Source: UBA11865 sp963749825 (lineage in GTDB: Bacteria > Chloroflexota > Anaerolineae > Promineifilales > Promineifilaceae). From it: a DNA stretch of 64,000 bases. Positions 33,584-42,063 of the stretch are shown here, piece after piece. The notes under the pieces are model-generated. The model saw nothing but the letters and a program-made list of their open reading frames with translations. It had not been told where the DNA came from and did no database searches. The translations under genes were made by a program, and so were the position numbers. How positions within the stretch are numbered: the first letter of the stretch is position 1; each line of letters starts with the position of its first letter. The stretch spans positions 620,001-684,000 of the forward strand of contig CAVVOI010000012.1 in the NCBI GenBank assembly GCA_963749825.1, in the 5' to 3' direction.

Positions 33584-35362
33584 TTACGATTCGTCTTTCA
33601 AATTGAGGGCAATTTGCAGATCGTCTAATTGCCTTTGCTCAACCTCAGACGGCGCATCAGCCATCAAATCGGCTGCGTTTTGACTCTTAGGAAAGGCCAT
33701 CACCTCGCGGATATTTGGTTCACCAGCCATTAGCATGACCAGCCGGTCGATGCCAGGGGCGATTCCACCATGTGGCGGCGTCCCATATTCAAATGCATCC
33801 AATAGATGGCCGAATTGGTCCCGGGCCTTTTCAGCCGAAAAACCTATGAGTTTCATGATCTTTTGCTGTAGTTCTCGTTCGTGAATCCGTATGCTGCCAC
33901 CACCAACCTCATAACCATTACAAACCAGGTCGTATTGTTCGCTAAGAACGGCTTGGGGATCGTTGTCTAACAGGGGTATATATTTCCGTTGCGGAGCGGT
34001 GAACATATGATGGCTGGGGGCAAAGTGCCCTTCTTCCAAGTCTTGCTCAAAAAGAGGAAAGTCGACGATCCAGGCGAAGGCCAGCTCAGCTTTCTTTTTG
34101 TAACCCAGGCGGCTGGCCATTTCTTCCCTTAATGCACCCAGAACGCTGTAGACAGTCCGGGGTTCGTCGCTGGAAAATAGCAGTAGGTCACCAGGCTTGG
34201 CACCCAGACGGTCTACCAATGCGGTCAATTGATCAATATTAAAAAACTTGGTGATGAAGCCACGCATCTGTTCAGTCTCTTCATCAATGGCCATCCAAGC
34301 AAGCCCCTTGGCGCCTGCCTCGCGGGCAATCGCTTCTAATTCCTCCATCTGCTTGCGGCTGTAGGACGCGCATCCTGGGGCGCAAATAGCTTTAGCCGGC
34401 CGGCCGGCGGCCACATTTTCGGCGAAAACGCGGAATGTACTTTTGCCGACGATATCAGAAACATCGACCAACTCAAGACCGTAACGCATGTCCGGTCGGT
34501 CGGTTCCAAATCGTTCCAAAGCTTCGGCATGACTCAGGCGAGGAAAAAGTTCAGACGCCAGGGGCACGATGCTGACCAAGTTAACCATGCCGATCACCAT
34601 CTCCTCAATGAGGTTTAGGATATCATCTCGCTCTACGAAGCTCATTTCCAGGTCAAGTTGTGTGAATTCGGGTTGGCGATCGGCTCGTTGATCTTCATCC
34701 CGAAAACAACGGGCGATTTGGTAATACTTATCCAGACCAGCAACCATGAGCAATTGTTTCAGCTGTTGGGGGCTTTGGGGTAGCGCGTAAAATTTACCAG
34801 GATGCACGCGGCTAGGAACGAGATAATCCCGTGCGCCTTCTGGAGTGCTCTTGAACAAAATAGGCGTCTCGATCTCTAAAAATCCCCGTTCATCCAGAAA
34901 ATTTCGGATAAATTTGATAGCTTTGTGCCGGATCTCCAAGTTCCGCTGCATACGCGGCCGCCGCAGATCTAAAAACCGATACTTCAACCTTAAGGCCTCG
35001 TCGACGGTATCATCCCGTTCGATGGGAATCGGGAGTGTCTTGGCAGGGTTAAGGATCACAATCTCGTCGCTAAGGATCTCAATATCTCCGGTTGCCATTT
35101 CCGGATTTTCCTGACCGGCCGGTCGCCGGGCGACTTCGCCACGAACCTGCAACACGAACTCCGAGCGAACGTTTTCGGCAGTGTCAAATGCCTTCTGAGA
35201 TCTGCCAGCGTTTATCGTGACCTGGGTTTTTCCATCCCGATCGCGTAGATCGATGAAGATAATACCACCCATATCTCGCCGGCGGTTGACCCAGCCCGCC
35301 AGCGTTACCGTTTGTCCAACCTGTTCGATTCCTAATTCGCCGCAACTATGTGTCTTCAACAT
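33584..35362 (-). CDS. aspS: Aspartyl-tRNA synthetase (bacterial type)
   Basis: The 592-residue protein has the N-terminal OB-fold (VTLAGWVNRRRDMGGIIFIDLRDRDG), class II motif 2 (CFRDEDQRADRQPEFTQLD), the bacterial GAD insertion domain and motif 3 (GIAPGIDRLVMLM). It charges tRNA-Asp. Start ATG 35360-35362 follows AGGAAGG. The frame extends upstream to 35554 but lacks family similarity there. No GatCAB gene is nearby, so discriminating versus non-discriminating specificity cannot be decided here. Confidence 0.97.
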   Translation of the reverse strand: MLKTHSCGELGIEQVGQTVTLAGWVNRRRDMGGIIFIDLRDRDGKTQVTINAGRSQKAFDTAENVRSEFVLQVRGEVARRPAGQENPEMATGDIEILSDEIVILNPAKTLPIPIERDDTVDEALRLKYRFLDLRRPRMQRNLEIRHKAIKFIRNFLDERGFLEIETPILFKSTPEGARDYLVPSRVHPGKFYALPQSPQQLKQLLMVAGLDKYYQIARCFRDEDQRADRQPEFTQLDLEMSFVERDDILNLIEEMVIGMVNLVSIVPLASELFPRLSHAEALERFGTDRPDMRYGLELVDVSDIVGKSTFRVFAENVAAGRPAKAICAPGCASYSRKQMEELEAIAREAGAKGLAWMAIDEETEQMRGFITKFFNIDQLTALVDRLGAKPGDLLLFSSDEPRTVYSVLGALREEMASRLGYKKKAELAFAWIVDFPLFEQDLEEGHFAPSHHMFTAPQRKYIPLLDNDPQAVLSEQYDLVCNGYEVGGGSIRIHERELQQKIMKLIGFSAEKARDQFGHLLDAFEYGTPPHGGIAPGIDRLVMLMAGEPNIREVMAFPKSQNAADLMADAPSEVEQRQLDDLQIALNLKDES

Positions 35363-35656
35363 GACTTTCCTTCCTGACTGGAGATCTATCGGGATTTCGA
35401 TTAGACCAGCGCTAATATCTATCTTCGACGATCTCCTGTGGTATAGAGAGCCGGAATTGTAACTTGCCGTATTCCGAGAGACAAACGTACGTACCGATTG
35501 AGCAAAATTAGCCAAAGCCTGACGTTGGCAAGAATCCGGCGGCCGTTTAGGCAATCAAGCACCTACATAGGATACATCTCTCGCTTGATCTATAGCCGTG
35601 TTAGTCTGATATTGAATTGCCCGTCCCATGACTTATTAAGATAATATTGATAAAAA

Positions 35657-35685
35657 TTGACATTGATTCTCTTAACTGTTAAAAT
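35657..35685 (+). promoter_or_regulatory. Sigma-70 promoter of the IscA-type gene
   Basis: TTGACA (35657-35662) and TAAAAT (35680-35685) are 17 bp apart and lie about 70 nt before the start codon. Nothing else was found in 35363-35753. Confidence 0.65.
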
Positions 35686-35753
35686 CGCCCTACGAATTAG
35701 AGAAAGATGATCGATAATTTTTTAAATTTTCGGAGACAATAGGAAAAGTAAGC

Positions 35754-36158
35754 ATGACAACTATCGAACAGACTGAAATGATCCAAATGACTGATAGTGC
35801 GGCCAACATGGTCCGAGAATTGCTGGTACAGAAGAATGTTCCTGACTACGGGTTACGCATATTTGTTTCCGGTGGGGGCTGTTCAGGTATGCAATACGGG
35901 ATGGCTCTCGATGCTGAACCTGGTGAAAATGATTACGTCATCAACGGCGAAGACGTCCGTATCTTCGTGGATTCAATCAGTATGATGTACTTATCAGGTT
36001 CGGTGGTAGATTACGAAGACAGTCTGATGGGCGGTGGTTTCCGTATTGACAATCCGAACGCTGTTGCATCCTGTGGCTGCGGTCACTCGTTCAAAACGGC
36101 CGGTAGCAGCGAAGATGCTTCGACTGGATATAGCGGTGGTGGTGGGTGCGCTTGCTGA
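35754..36158 (+). CDS. HesB/IscA/ErpA-type iron-sulfur cluster assembly protein
   Basis: A 134-residue A-type Fe-S carrier with the three conserved cysteines: Cys43 in SGGGCSGMQYGM and the CGCG pair late in the sequence. It delivers 4Fe-4S clusters to apoproteins. The C-terminus is extended by a Gly/Ser-rich tail ending GGGGCAC, adding two more Cys, which is unusual for the family and might provide an extra metal or redox site. It has its own promoter and terminator. Confidence 0.92.
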   Translation: MTTIEQTEMIQMTDSAANMVRELLVQKNVPDYGLRIFVSGGGCSGMQYGMALDAEPGENDYVINGEDVRIFVDSISMMYLSGSVVDYEDSLMGGGFRIDNPNAVASCGCGHSFKTAGSSEDASTGYSGGGGCAC

Positions 36159-36190
36159 GTCTCCCGGCAACATAATCTTACTCATTTTAC

Positions 36191-36222
36191 GGGGCGTCTA
36201 CATTAAGCAGACGTCCCGTTTT
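36191..36222 (+). terminator. Terminator after IscA-type gene
   Basis: GGGGCGTCT / AGACGTCCC (one G-T pair, 9-nt loop) is followed by GTTTTG, 33 nt after the stop codon. Confidence 0.75.
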
Positions 36223-36237
36223 GTATGTACCAAGTAT

Positions 36238-36615
36238 ATGCAAGCACAATTTTTTTCAGTTGAAGAGGCGAACGCCTTATTATCCGATATTGAGCCACTC
36301 ATGGCCGAATTACAGGAACGGCGAGAAAAAGTCATCGAATCTCGCCAAGCTATTGCCGGCCTGCTAGAAAATGAACGCGGCGATTTCGGCGGGGCAACCG
36401 CTTCGTCCTTGGCTAATGAATTCCTGGCCATCGAACGACTGGCGCGCAAGATACGATCTCATGGATGCATCATCAAAGATTTAAATAACGGCCTGGTAGA
36501 TTTTCTTTCGACTCGAGAAGGCCGGGAGATTTACTTGTGCTGGCAGTATGGTGAACAGCGTATCACCCACTATCACGAACTCCATAGCGGCTTTCAAGGA
36601 CGCCAGCGACTTTAA
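36238..36615 (+). CDS. DUF2203 family protein
   Basis: A 125-residue protein starting QAQFFSVEEANALLSDIEPLM and ending with LCWQYGEQRITHYHELHSGFQGR, both typical of DUF2203. It is helical in the first two thirds, and the HYHELHSGF segment is the family's most conserved part. The function is unknown. Start ATG 36238 is chosen; the frame extends upstream through the previous terminator without similarity. Confidence 0.85.
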   Translation: MQAQFFSVEEANALLSDIEPLMAELQERREKVIESRQAIAGLLENERGDFGGATASSLANEFLAIERLARKIRSHGCIIKDLNNGLVDFLSTREGREIYLCWQYGEQRITHYHELHSGFQGRQRL

Positions 36616-36684
36616 TTCCACCACTTTGGCTCACCCGGCAAGAGTGTACCGACCCGTTAGCTTAGGACGAGGAGTGACAATTAG

Positions 36685-38100
36685 GTGTTGACGAATCTTT
36701 GGCCATTTGGGAAAAAACACGTCCCCACTTCTAACACCGTCTGGCTTGATTTAGGGGATCTCGGCGATCTGGTTAATCCCAATGGACCACACGAGCAGTG
36801 GCAGGATCATGGTCTGGGCTTGTTGCGAACCATCCTTCACCAAAACGGCCTCTTAACAGATCTACTGTCGACAAGAGCGGTGACCTCCTGGGAACAGTTG
36901 CGTAGCCAGTTGGCTGGTTATGATAAATTAATCATGAATGTGCGCAGCTACACCTTCCCGGTAGCTTATCGCTCAGCCCAGATATTCAAGGAAGTGAACC
37001 CAGAAGGATTAGTGTTAACCGGGGGGATGCATGCCACAGTTGCGCTAGACGAGATGACGGCTATCCCTGAATTTGACCGAATCTGCCAGGGTCCAGGTGA
37101 AAAGGTCATTGTTGACTTGGTTCGAGACCCGGCTTCATTCCCTCGGGTTTTTATGGGAACCAGTTCTAAGTCGATGGCCGAATGGCCTATGATTAACCGT
37201 TCCTTGTGGCCACAACCGGCAAGCCGCCGCTTAAAGCACTCCTTTAATTGGCCGCTTGAACCTGAATGTGGTTGGGGACCAGGGCCGGTAGCGACCATTT
37301 TGACTAGCCGCGTTTGTCCGTGGCAATGCGTCTTCTGCAATGAAAATTCTTATATCCCCAATATGGGCCGGCGGCCAGTAGAGATGGTCATCGACGAGCT
37401 CAACTTTTTAGACGAAACTTATGGTCCCATTGGCTCGGTGGTGATTCACGATTCGATGTTCTTCCAGAATCCAAGTTGGTTAGAAGAGTGGATCGAAAAA
37501 TATCCAACGAAAGCAAATAAAGCCTGGCCTTACTGGGCGGCGGGCCGGTCGGATACGGTACGCCAATGGCCTGAGTTGTTTGAAGCCCTCATCAGAGAGA
37601 CGAATTGGGATACGATTTCCATAGGCTTTGAGTCAGGCAGTGATCGCGTATTGCGTATCTTAAATAAGGAATGCAGCGAAGAAGACAATTTCTATGCCAT
37701 CGACTTGGTTAACCGGCTGGGTGATGAGATGGAGAAAGACGGCCGAAAGCCGCCTGTTTTCTGGTCGAATATCATGCTCGGTATTCCAGGTGAATTGCCT
37801 GAGGATGCCTTCAAGACGATGCGTATGCTCAAACGAATGAAACGCGTCATGCCTTCCATAGCTTTTTATGCCCCCTACCCTGGTTCTGCTCTCGGTAACC
37901 AACTCATTGCCGAAGGCAAAAGTATGATGACAAAAGATAATTATCATCGCTTTCCAGATGACGAAAAGGTGAAGGGCATAAATTATGGCTTCTATCGTGA
38001 TCTGCTGGCCGGGAAGTATGATAATGAAATCAATAAGGACCTGGTTCCGGCCGGACCGGAAACCGAGAAGAGCTATATGGATGCACTGACGAAGGCCTAA
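36685..38100 (+). CDS. B12-binding/radical SAM protein
   Basis: A 471-residue protein. The N-terminal third has a cobalamin-binding-like Rossmann pattern with LVLTGGMHATV but no obvious DxHxxG. The radical SAM core has CPWQCVFC (CxxxCxxC, about residues 211-218) and later SIGFESGSDRVLRILNK and IMLGIPGE. Such enzymes carry out methylation, ring contraction or other C-C chemistry. The start is GTG with GGAGTG about 10 nt upstream. Two very small genes follow at 2 and 9 nt, so this is a three-gene operon of unknown product. Confidence 0.85.
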   Translation: MLTNLWPFGKKHVPTSNTVWLDLGDLGDLVNPNGPHEQWQDHGLGLLRTILHQNGLLTDLLSTRAVTSWEQLRSQLAGYDKLIMNVRSYTFPVAYRSAQIFKEVNPEGLVLTGGMHATVALDEMTAIPEFDRICQGPGEKVIVDLVRDPASFPRVFMGTSSKSMAEWPMINRSLWPQPASRRLKHSFNWPLEPECGWGPGPVATILTSRVCPWQCVFCNENSYIPNMGRRPVEMVIDELNFLDETYGPIGSVVIHDSMFFQNPSWLEEWIEKYPTKANKAWPYWAAGRSDTVRQWPELFEALIRETNWDTISIGFESGSDRVLRILNKECSEEDNFYAIDLVNRLGDEMEKDGRKPPVFWSNIMLGIPGELPEDAFKTMRMLKRMKRVMPSIAFYAPYPGSALGNQLIAEGKSMMTKDNYHRFPDDEKVKGINYGFYRDLLAGKYDNEINKDLVPAGPETEKSYMDALTKA

Positions 38101-38102
38101 TA

Positions 38103-38309
38103 ATGAGTAGCTTCAGTAATCCCCACTATATGTACCTGTTCGAATTGAAGAACGGCAAAAAGAAACTGGCTTACGGACAGTCTCCGGAGGATGCTCTGGA
38201 AATCTTAAGTTACCGGCTAACTGATGAAGAAATGGGCCAGATCCTTAAGGACAAATATATAAAGATATCACAGCGAAAAATGCAAGAACACGTGCTGGAT
38301 CTGGGATAA
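38103..38309 (+). CDS. Small protein (68 aa) coupled to radical SAM gene
   Basis: It starts 2 nt after the radical SAM stop. The sequence is compact and charged: an N-terminal beta pair (YMYLFELKNGKKKLAYGQ) and a helix (SPEDALEILSYRLTDEEMGQIL) followed by a basic C-terminal segment. It has no Cys and no evident precursor-peptide core. I do not recognise it. Tight coupling suggests it works with the radical SAM enzyme, as a partner or substrate. Confidence 0.65.
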   Translation: MSSFSNPHYMYLFELKNGKKKLAYGQSPEDALEILSYRLTDEEMGQILKDKYIKISQRKMQEHVLDLG

Positions 38310-38318
38310 AGTTAGGCT

Positions 38319-38564
38319 ATGGCTCGAAGTAATACCGAAAAATCTCTGCTACGGGCTATGAATGGGGGCAAGTTTTTAAAATCACATCGGGAGATCGACG
38401 GCACAAAACAGTTCTTACTACACAGTCAGTCGGGCGAGGCTGCCGTTATTAACCCAATGGTGGTCCGGCGTCTTCGCGAGCACCGCCTCATCGATAGTAA
38501 CAAGAAGTTTCCGGTGGCTACCTATTGGCTAACGCCTGCAGGTCTGGAAGAAGCCAAAAATTGA
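38319..38564 (+). CDS. Small winged-helix-like protein (81 aa)
   Basis: It is the third gene of the radical SAM operon. MVVRRLREHRLIDSNKK and the VATYWLTPAGLEEAK ending resemble the recognition helix and wing of small helix-turn-helix regulators, so DNA binding is possible. It is preceded by AAGTTAGGCT with a weak ribosome site. The family is not recognised. Confidence 0.6.
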   Translation: MARSNTEKSLLRAMNGGKFLKSHREIDGTKQFLLHSQSGEAAVINPMVVRRLREHRLIDSNKKFPVATYWLTPAGLEEAKN

Positions 38565-38661
38565 GGGCTATAGTCCAGCCCAATACCTAGGCCAAGATTC
38601 AAACCCCGTCTGTACACACTCTATCGGACAAGAATAACTCCGATTACCAGGAGAACGGTGT

Positions 38662-38688
38662 AAAAAAAAGCCGCGGAACATCCGCGGC
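38662..38688 (-). terminator. Rho-independent terminator of citrate synthase gene
   Basis: A perfect GCCGCGG / CCGCGGC stem with a 5-nt loop is followed on the minus strand by eight T residues. Confidence 0.95.
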
Positions 38689-38724
38689 GTTCATGCTTAT
38701 TAACTCCTTTTAGCCGGTTTAGGC

Positions 38725-40014
38725 TCAGTCTCTTTCGATCATGGGCACAAAATCTCGTTCTTCATACCCGGTGTAGATCTGGCGTGGTCTGGCGATTGCT
38801 TGCTCGGGATCGGTCAACATTTCTGCCCACTGAGCCAGCCAGCCGACAGTGCGCGGAATGGCGAATAGGACCGGGAACATCGTAACCGGCAATCCCATTG
38901 CCTGGTAAATGATTCCGGAATAGAAATCCACATTAGGGTAAAGCTTCCGGGCAACAAAATATTCATCCTCTAGGGCGATTCTCTCCAGTTCCAAGGCAAC
39001 ATCTAATAGCGGATTATGGCCGCTGATCTCGAAGACTTCGTCGGCGATCTTTTTAATTATCGTGGCCCGGGGATCATAGTTTTTGTAAACCCGGTGACCG
39101 AAGCCCATCAGACGAAATTCACCCGCTTTAACGCGTTCGACATAGGCGGGGACATTGTCTACGCTGCCGATGGCTGCTAACATCCTCAGCACAGCCTCAT
39201 TGGCGCCGCCGTGCAAGGGTCCGTAGAGGGCTGCGGCCGCGCCAGCCATAGCGCTATAAGGATCTACCCGCGAGCTACCGATAGCCCTCATGGCGTTGGT
39301 GCCGCAATTTTGCTCGTGATCGGCGTGAAGGATAAACAAAACATCCAGAGCCCTTTCGAGCACTGGGTTGGGTACGTACTTGGGTTCAGCCCGCCGAAAC
39401 ATCATATTCAGGAAATTACCTGCATAACTGAGTTCAGGATCGGGATAGGCATAGGGGAAACCTTTGACGTGGCGATAGGCAAACGCGGCCAGGGTAGGCA
39501 TTTTGGCCACGAGGCGAGTCATCTGTAACTGCCGGACCATCGGATCGTCGACCTCTTTTGCCTCAGGATAGAAGGTCGACAGCGCGCCGATAAGACTTAT
39601 CATCATCCCCATCGGATGGGCATCGTAGCGAAAACCATCTAATAGCTGCTTAACATTTTCGTGCAACAGGATGTGGAGTTTGACAAAGCCTTCATACTCT
39701 TCTAACTGGGATTGTGTCGGCAATTCACCGTCGATGATAAGGTAGGCTACTTCGAGAAAAGTGCAGTTATTGGCCAACTGTTGGATAGGATAACCGCGAT
39801 AACGCAAAATGCCTTTGTCTCCGTCAATGTAGGTGATGGCGCTACGGGTTGAAGCTGTGTTCTTAAAGGCTGGGTCATAGCTCATCATGCCAAATTCATC
39901 AGCCGTGACCTTGATTTGCCGCAAATCCATGGCCCGAATTGTTCCTTCGGTGATGGGTAACTCGTAAGTTTGGCCGGTTCGATTGTCAGTAACGGTTAGG
40001 GTTTCTTGGGTCAT
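38725..40014 (-). CDS. gltA: Citrate synthase
   Basis: A 429-residue type I/II citrate synthase. The active-site residues lie in HADHEQNCGTNAMRAIGSS (first His), LYGPLHGGANEAV (second His) and GFGHRVYKNYDPRA. The N-terminal beta region (TYELPITEG) is the type seen in hexameric bacterial enzymes. It condenses oxaloacetate and acetyl-CoA as the first TCA step. GGAGAAAT precedes the ATG. No other TCA genes are adjacent. The 40015-40485 upstream stretch shows no gene. Confidence 0.96.
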   Translation of the reverse strand: MTQETLTVTDNRTGQTYELPITEGTIRAMDLRQIKVTADEFGMMSYDPAFKNTASTRSAITYIDGDKGILRYRGYPIQQLANNCTFLEVAYLIIDGELPTQSQLEEYEGFVKLHILLHENVKQLLDGFRYDAHPMGMMISLIGALSTFYPEAKEVDDPMVRQLQMTRLVAKMPTLAAFAYRHVKGFPYAYPDPELSYAGNFLNMMFRRAEPKYVPNPVLERALDVLFILHADHEQNCGTNAMRAIGSSRVDPYSAMAGAAAALYGPLHGGANEAVLRMLAAIGSVDNVPAYVERVKAGEFRLMGFGHRVYKNYDPRATIIKKIADEVFEISGHNPLLDVALELERIALEDEYFVARKLYPNVDFYSGIIYQAMGLPVTMFPVLFAIPRTVGWLAQWAEMLTDPEQAIARPRQIYTGYEERDFVPMIERD

Positions 40015-40485
40015 TTATTTCTCCATCAAGTAGATTTTAATAATCATCATCACAGATTGAATTACTGAGGTATTGTGAGTTGTCAACGGGATTACCTACT
40101 TATTATTCCAAAGATTTCGATCGTCGCTTACCAGTGAAAATCGAGCCTAATTATATCCTTTTTTGGAGCACAGTCACAGGATCGTTATTACCTTTGGAAG
40201 ATTCTCGTTCTCAGAATGCTGACACATGATTCAACCGACAAGCTTAACTCATTGAGTCGTAGCAGCTAACGGGACAGAGCAGGTCCAGAATATTGGTTAT
40301 GCAGAATTCAAGTGAACCGTATTTCCAAAGAAGTGCATACCCAATCTGGTCACGAAGGATCAACGGGGCTAATCAGCTTCCATTCTAGAAACACTCATGA
40401 GCGACATCTGTTATAATCTTGCAGTCTACCGGACAGATGAATTTTAGCCGCACGGTCACATAGTATTGTTGTTTGATTCCGCATC

Positions 40486-41298
40486 ATGAGTGAAAAAGAT
40501 ATTTGTCCAAATTGCTCAGCTCCACTTACCTTGGAAGCTACGGATTGTCGCCAATGTGGGCAGCTATTCTGTCCGTCCTGTCTCGAACCCATCGATGAAG
40601 GAGATGAGTTCTGCGGTTGGTGCAAGACTACTCTGAATATTTCCTGCCCTGATTGTGGCCGGAAAGTCAAGGGTGACGCATTGGTCTGTCCCAAATGTGG
40701 CCTATTGTTGAAGGACATCAAATCCCAGGTCGTACCAGAGTACACACGCTTCAGAGCCGGAGGTGAGAGCGAGCAAGAAGATTACAATGGCACTTGCCTA
40801 TCATGTGATTCACCCTTGTTTATCGAGGATGGCTTTTGCAAAGAATGTGGACAAGGGATCTGTACCGGCTGTGGCCATGTCCTGGATGATGACGATGAGG
40901 TTTGTCGAAAATGTGGCCTTCGCCTCTACTTCGACTGCCCCCTGTGCGAGTTTGAGCTGACTGCCGGTACCGAAATTTGTCCCAATTGTAACGCGCTTTT
41001 CCCGGCCGCCTGTCCAGGTTGCGGCTATTTGCTGCAACCAGAAACAGATTGCTGCCCACAATGCCGACGCTTATTGCCCCTGCAACAAAGGTTAAGCGCC
41101 CGGACCATTCGCTCCTTCATCGTTGCTAGAAAGATGGCCCGGATTGTGTCCTGCCCAACCTGTGGCGATAATTTCGATCCAGCCCAAGGCGCTTGCCCCG
41201 ATTGTGGTCAGATCGTCTGCGGTCAGTGCCAGCTTATCCTGCAAGCAGATGAGAATTTTTGCCCTCGTTGCACCTGGCAATCGCTAAAGACAAAGTGA
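40486..41298 (+). CDS. Zinc-ribbon protein with 18 CxxC knuckles
   Basis: The 270-residue protein is almost entirely double zinc ribbons (DZANK type): 18 CxxC knuckles, enough for nine zinc sites, spaced 12-20 residues apart, for example CPNC, CRQC, CPSC, CGWC and CPDC. Acidic loops (IDEGDEF, LDDDDEV) separate them. There is one basic linker (about residues 195-215). No catalytic domain is attached, which is unusual since DZANK ribbons usually accompany kinases or membrane proteins. It is probably a protein- or RNA-binding adaptor. Confidence 0.85.
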   Translation: MSEKDICPNCSAPLTLEATDCRQCGQLFCPSCLEPIDEGDEFCGWCKTTLNISCPDCGRKVKGDALVCPKCGLLLKDIKSQVVPEYTRFRAGGESEQEDYNGTCLSCDSPLFIEDGFCKECGQGICTGCGHVLDDDDEVCRKCGLRLYFDCPLCEFELTAGTEICPNCNALFPAACPGCGYLLQPETDCCPQCRRLLPLQQRLSARTIRSFIVARKMARIVSCPTCGDNFDPAQGACPDCGQIVCGQCQLILQADENFCPRCTWQSLKTK

Positions 41299-41403
41299 GT
41301 GACCGGGTATAGGTGATCGAGTGAATACTGGTATATTAACCCAGAAAACAATTTGGATGGATAGACGCGTTTATTTAGGCGCTTGAATTCAGGAGAGAAC
41401 TTG

Positions 41404-42036
41404 ATGAATAAATTGATGAAAGAAGGACAGACTGGAGATTCGTTTGCCTCCAGAAGTTACGGTGACCGAAAAGCGGCCATTGAAGCGGCCATCCGAGAAA
41501 TTCTGTACAACGTTGGCGAAGAACCGGCTCGAGAAGGGCTACAACGGACGCCTGAAAGAGTAGCCCGGATGTACGACGAAATTCTAGCCGGATACTCGGT
41601 GGACCCGGTGGCCTTAGTAAATGATGCTCTATTCAATGTTGAATATGACGAAATGGTCGTGGTCAAAGATATCGAATTCTTCAGCTTGTGCGAACACCAT
41701 ATGTTGCCGTTTTTCGGCCGGGCACACGTGGCCTACATTCCTAGCCAGAAGGTGATCGGCCTTTCTAAAATCCCTCGGATTGTGGAGATGTTCGCTCGCC
41801 GGCTACAAGTCCAGGAGCGAATGACCCGCCAGATAGCGGAGTTGATCGAGGAAGTTTTAGAACCGCAGGGTGTAGCCGTGGTGATCGAGGCATCCCATAT
41901 GTGTTCGATGATGCGGGGCGTCAAAAAGGAGCATACCAGGATGGTGACTAGCGCCATGTTTGGCTGCTTCCGCAAGAGCGAAAAGACGCGCAACGAATTC
42001 TTGCACCACCTAAAATCCCAGAGCGTAACGATCTAG
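41404..42036 (+). CDS. folE: GTP cyclohydrolase I
   Basis: A 210-residue enzyme with the zinc and active-site motifs FFSLCEHHMLPFFG, VIGLSKIPRIVEMFARRLQVQERMT and HMCSMMRGV. It converts GTP to dihydroneopterin triphosphate, the first step of folate or pterin synthesis. Start ATG 41404 has AGGAGAG 8 nt upstream; the frame extends to 41383 but that TTG lies before the ribosome site. It is convergent with the CCA-enzyme-like gene, and no other fol genes are adjacent. Confidence 0.97.
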   Translation: MNKLMKEGQTGDSFASRSYGDRKAAIEAAIREILYNVGEEPAREGLQRTPERVARMYDEILAGYSVDPVALVNDALFNVEYDEMVVVKDIEFFSLCEHHMLPFFGRAHVAYIPSQKVIGLSKIPRIVEMFARRLQVQERMTRQIAELIEEVLEPQGVAVVIEASHMCSMMRGVKKEHTRMVTSAMFGCFRKSEKTRNEFLHHLKSQSVTI

Positions 42037-42063
42037 GAGTCGCTCACCAGACTGGAAGGGAAA

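Noticed and set aside
40395..40745. Minus-strand frame opposite the zinc-ribbon gene
   Set aside because: It is the antisense of the Cys-rich coding sequence.
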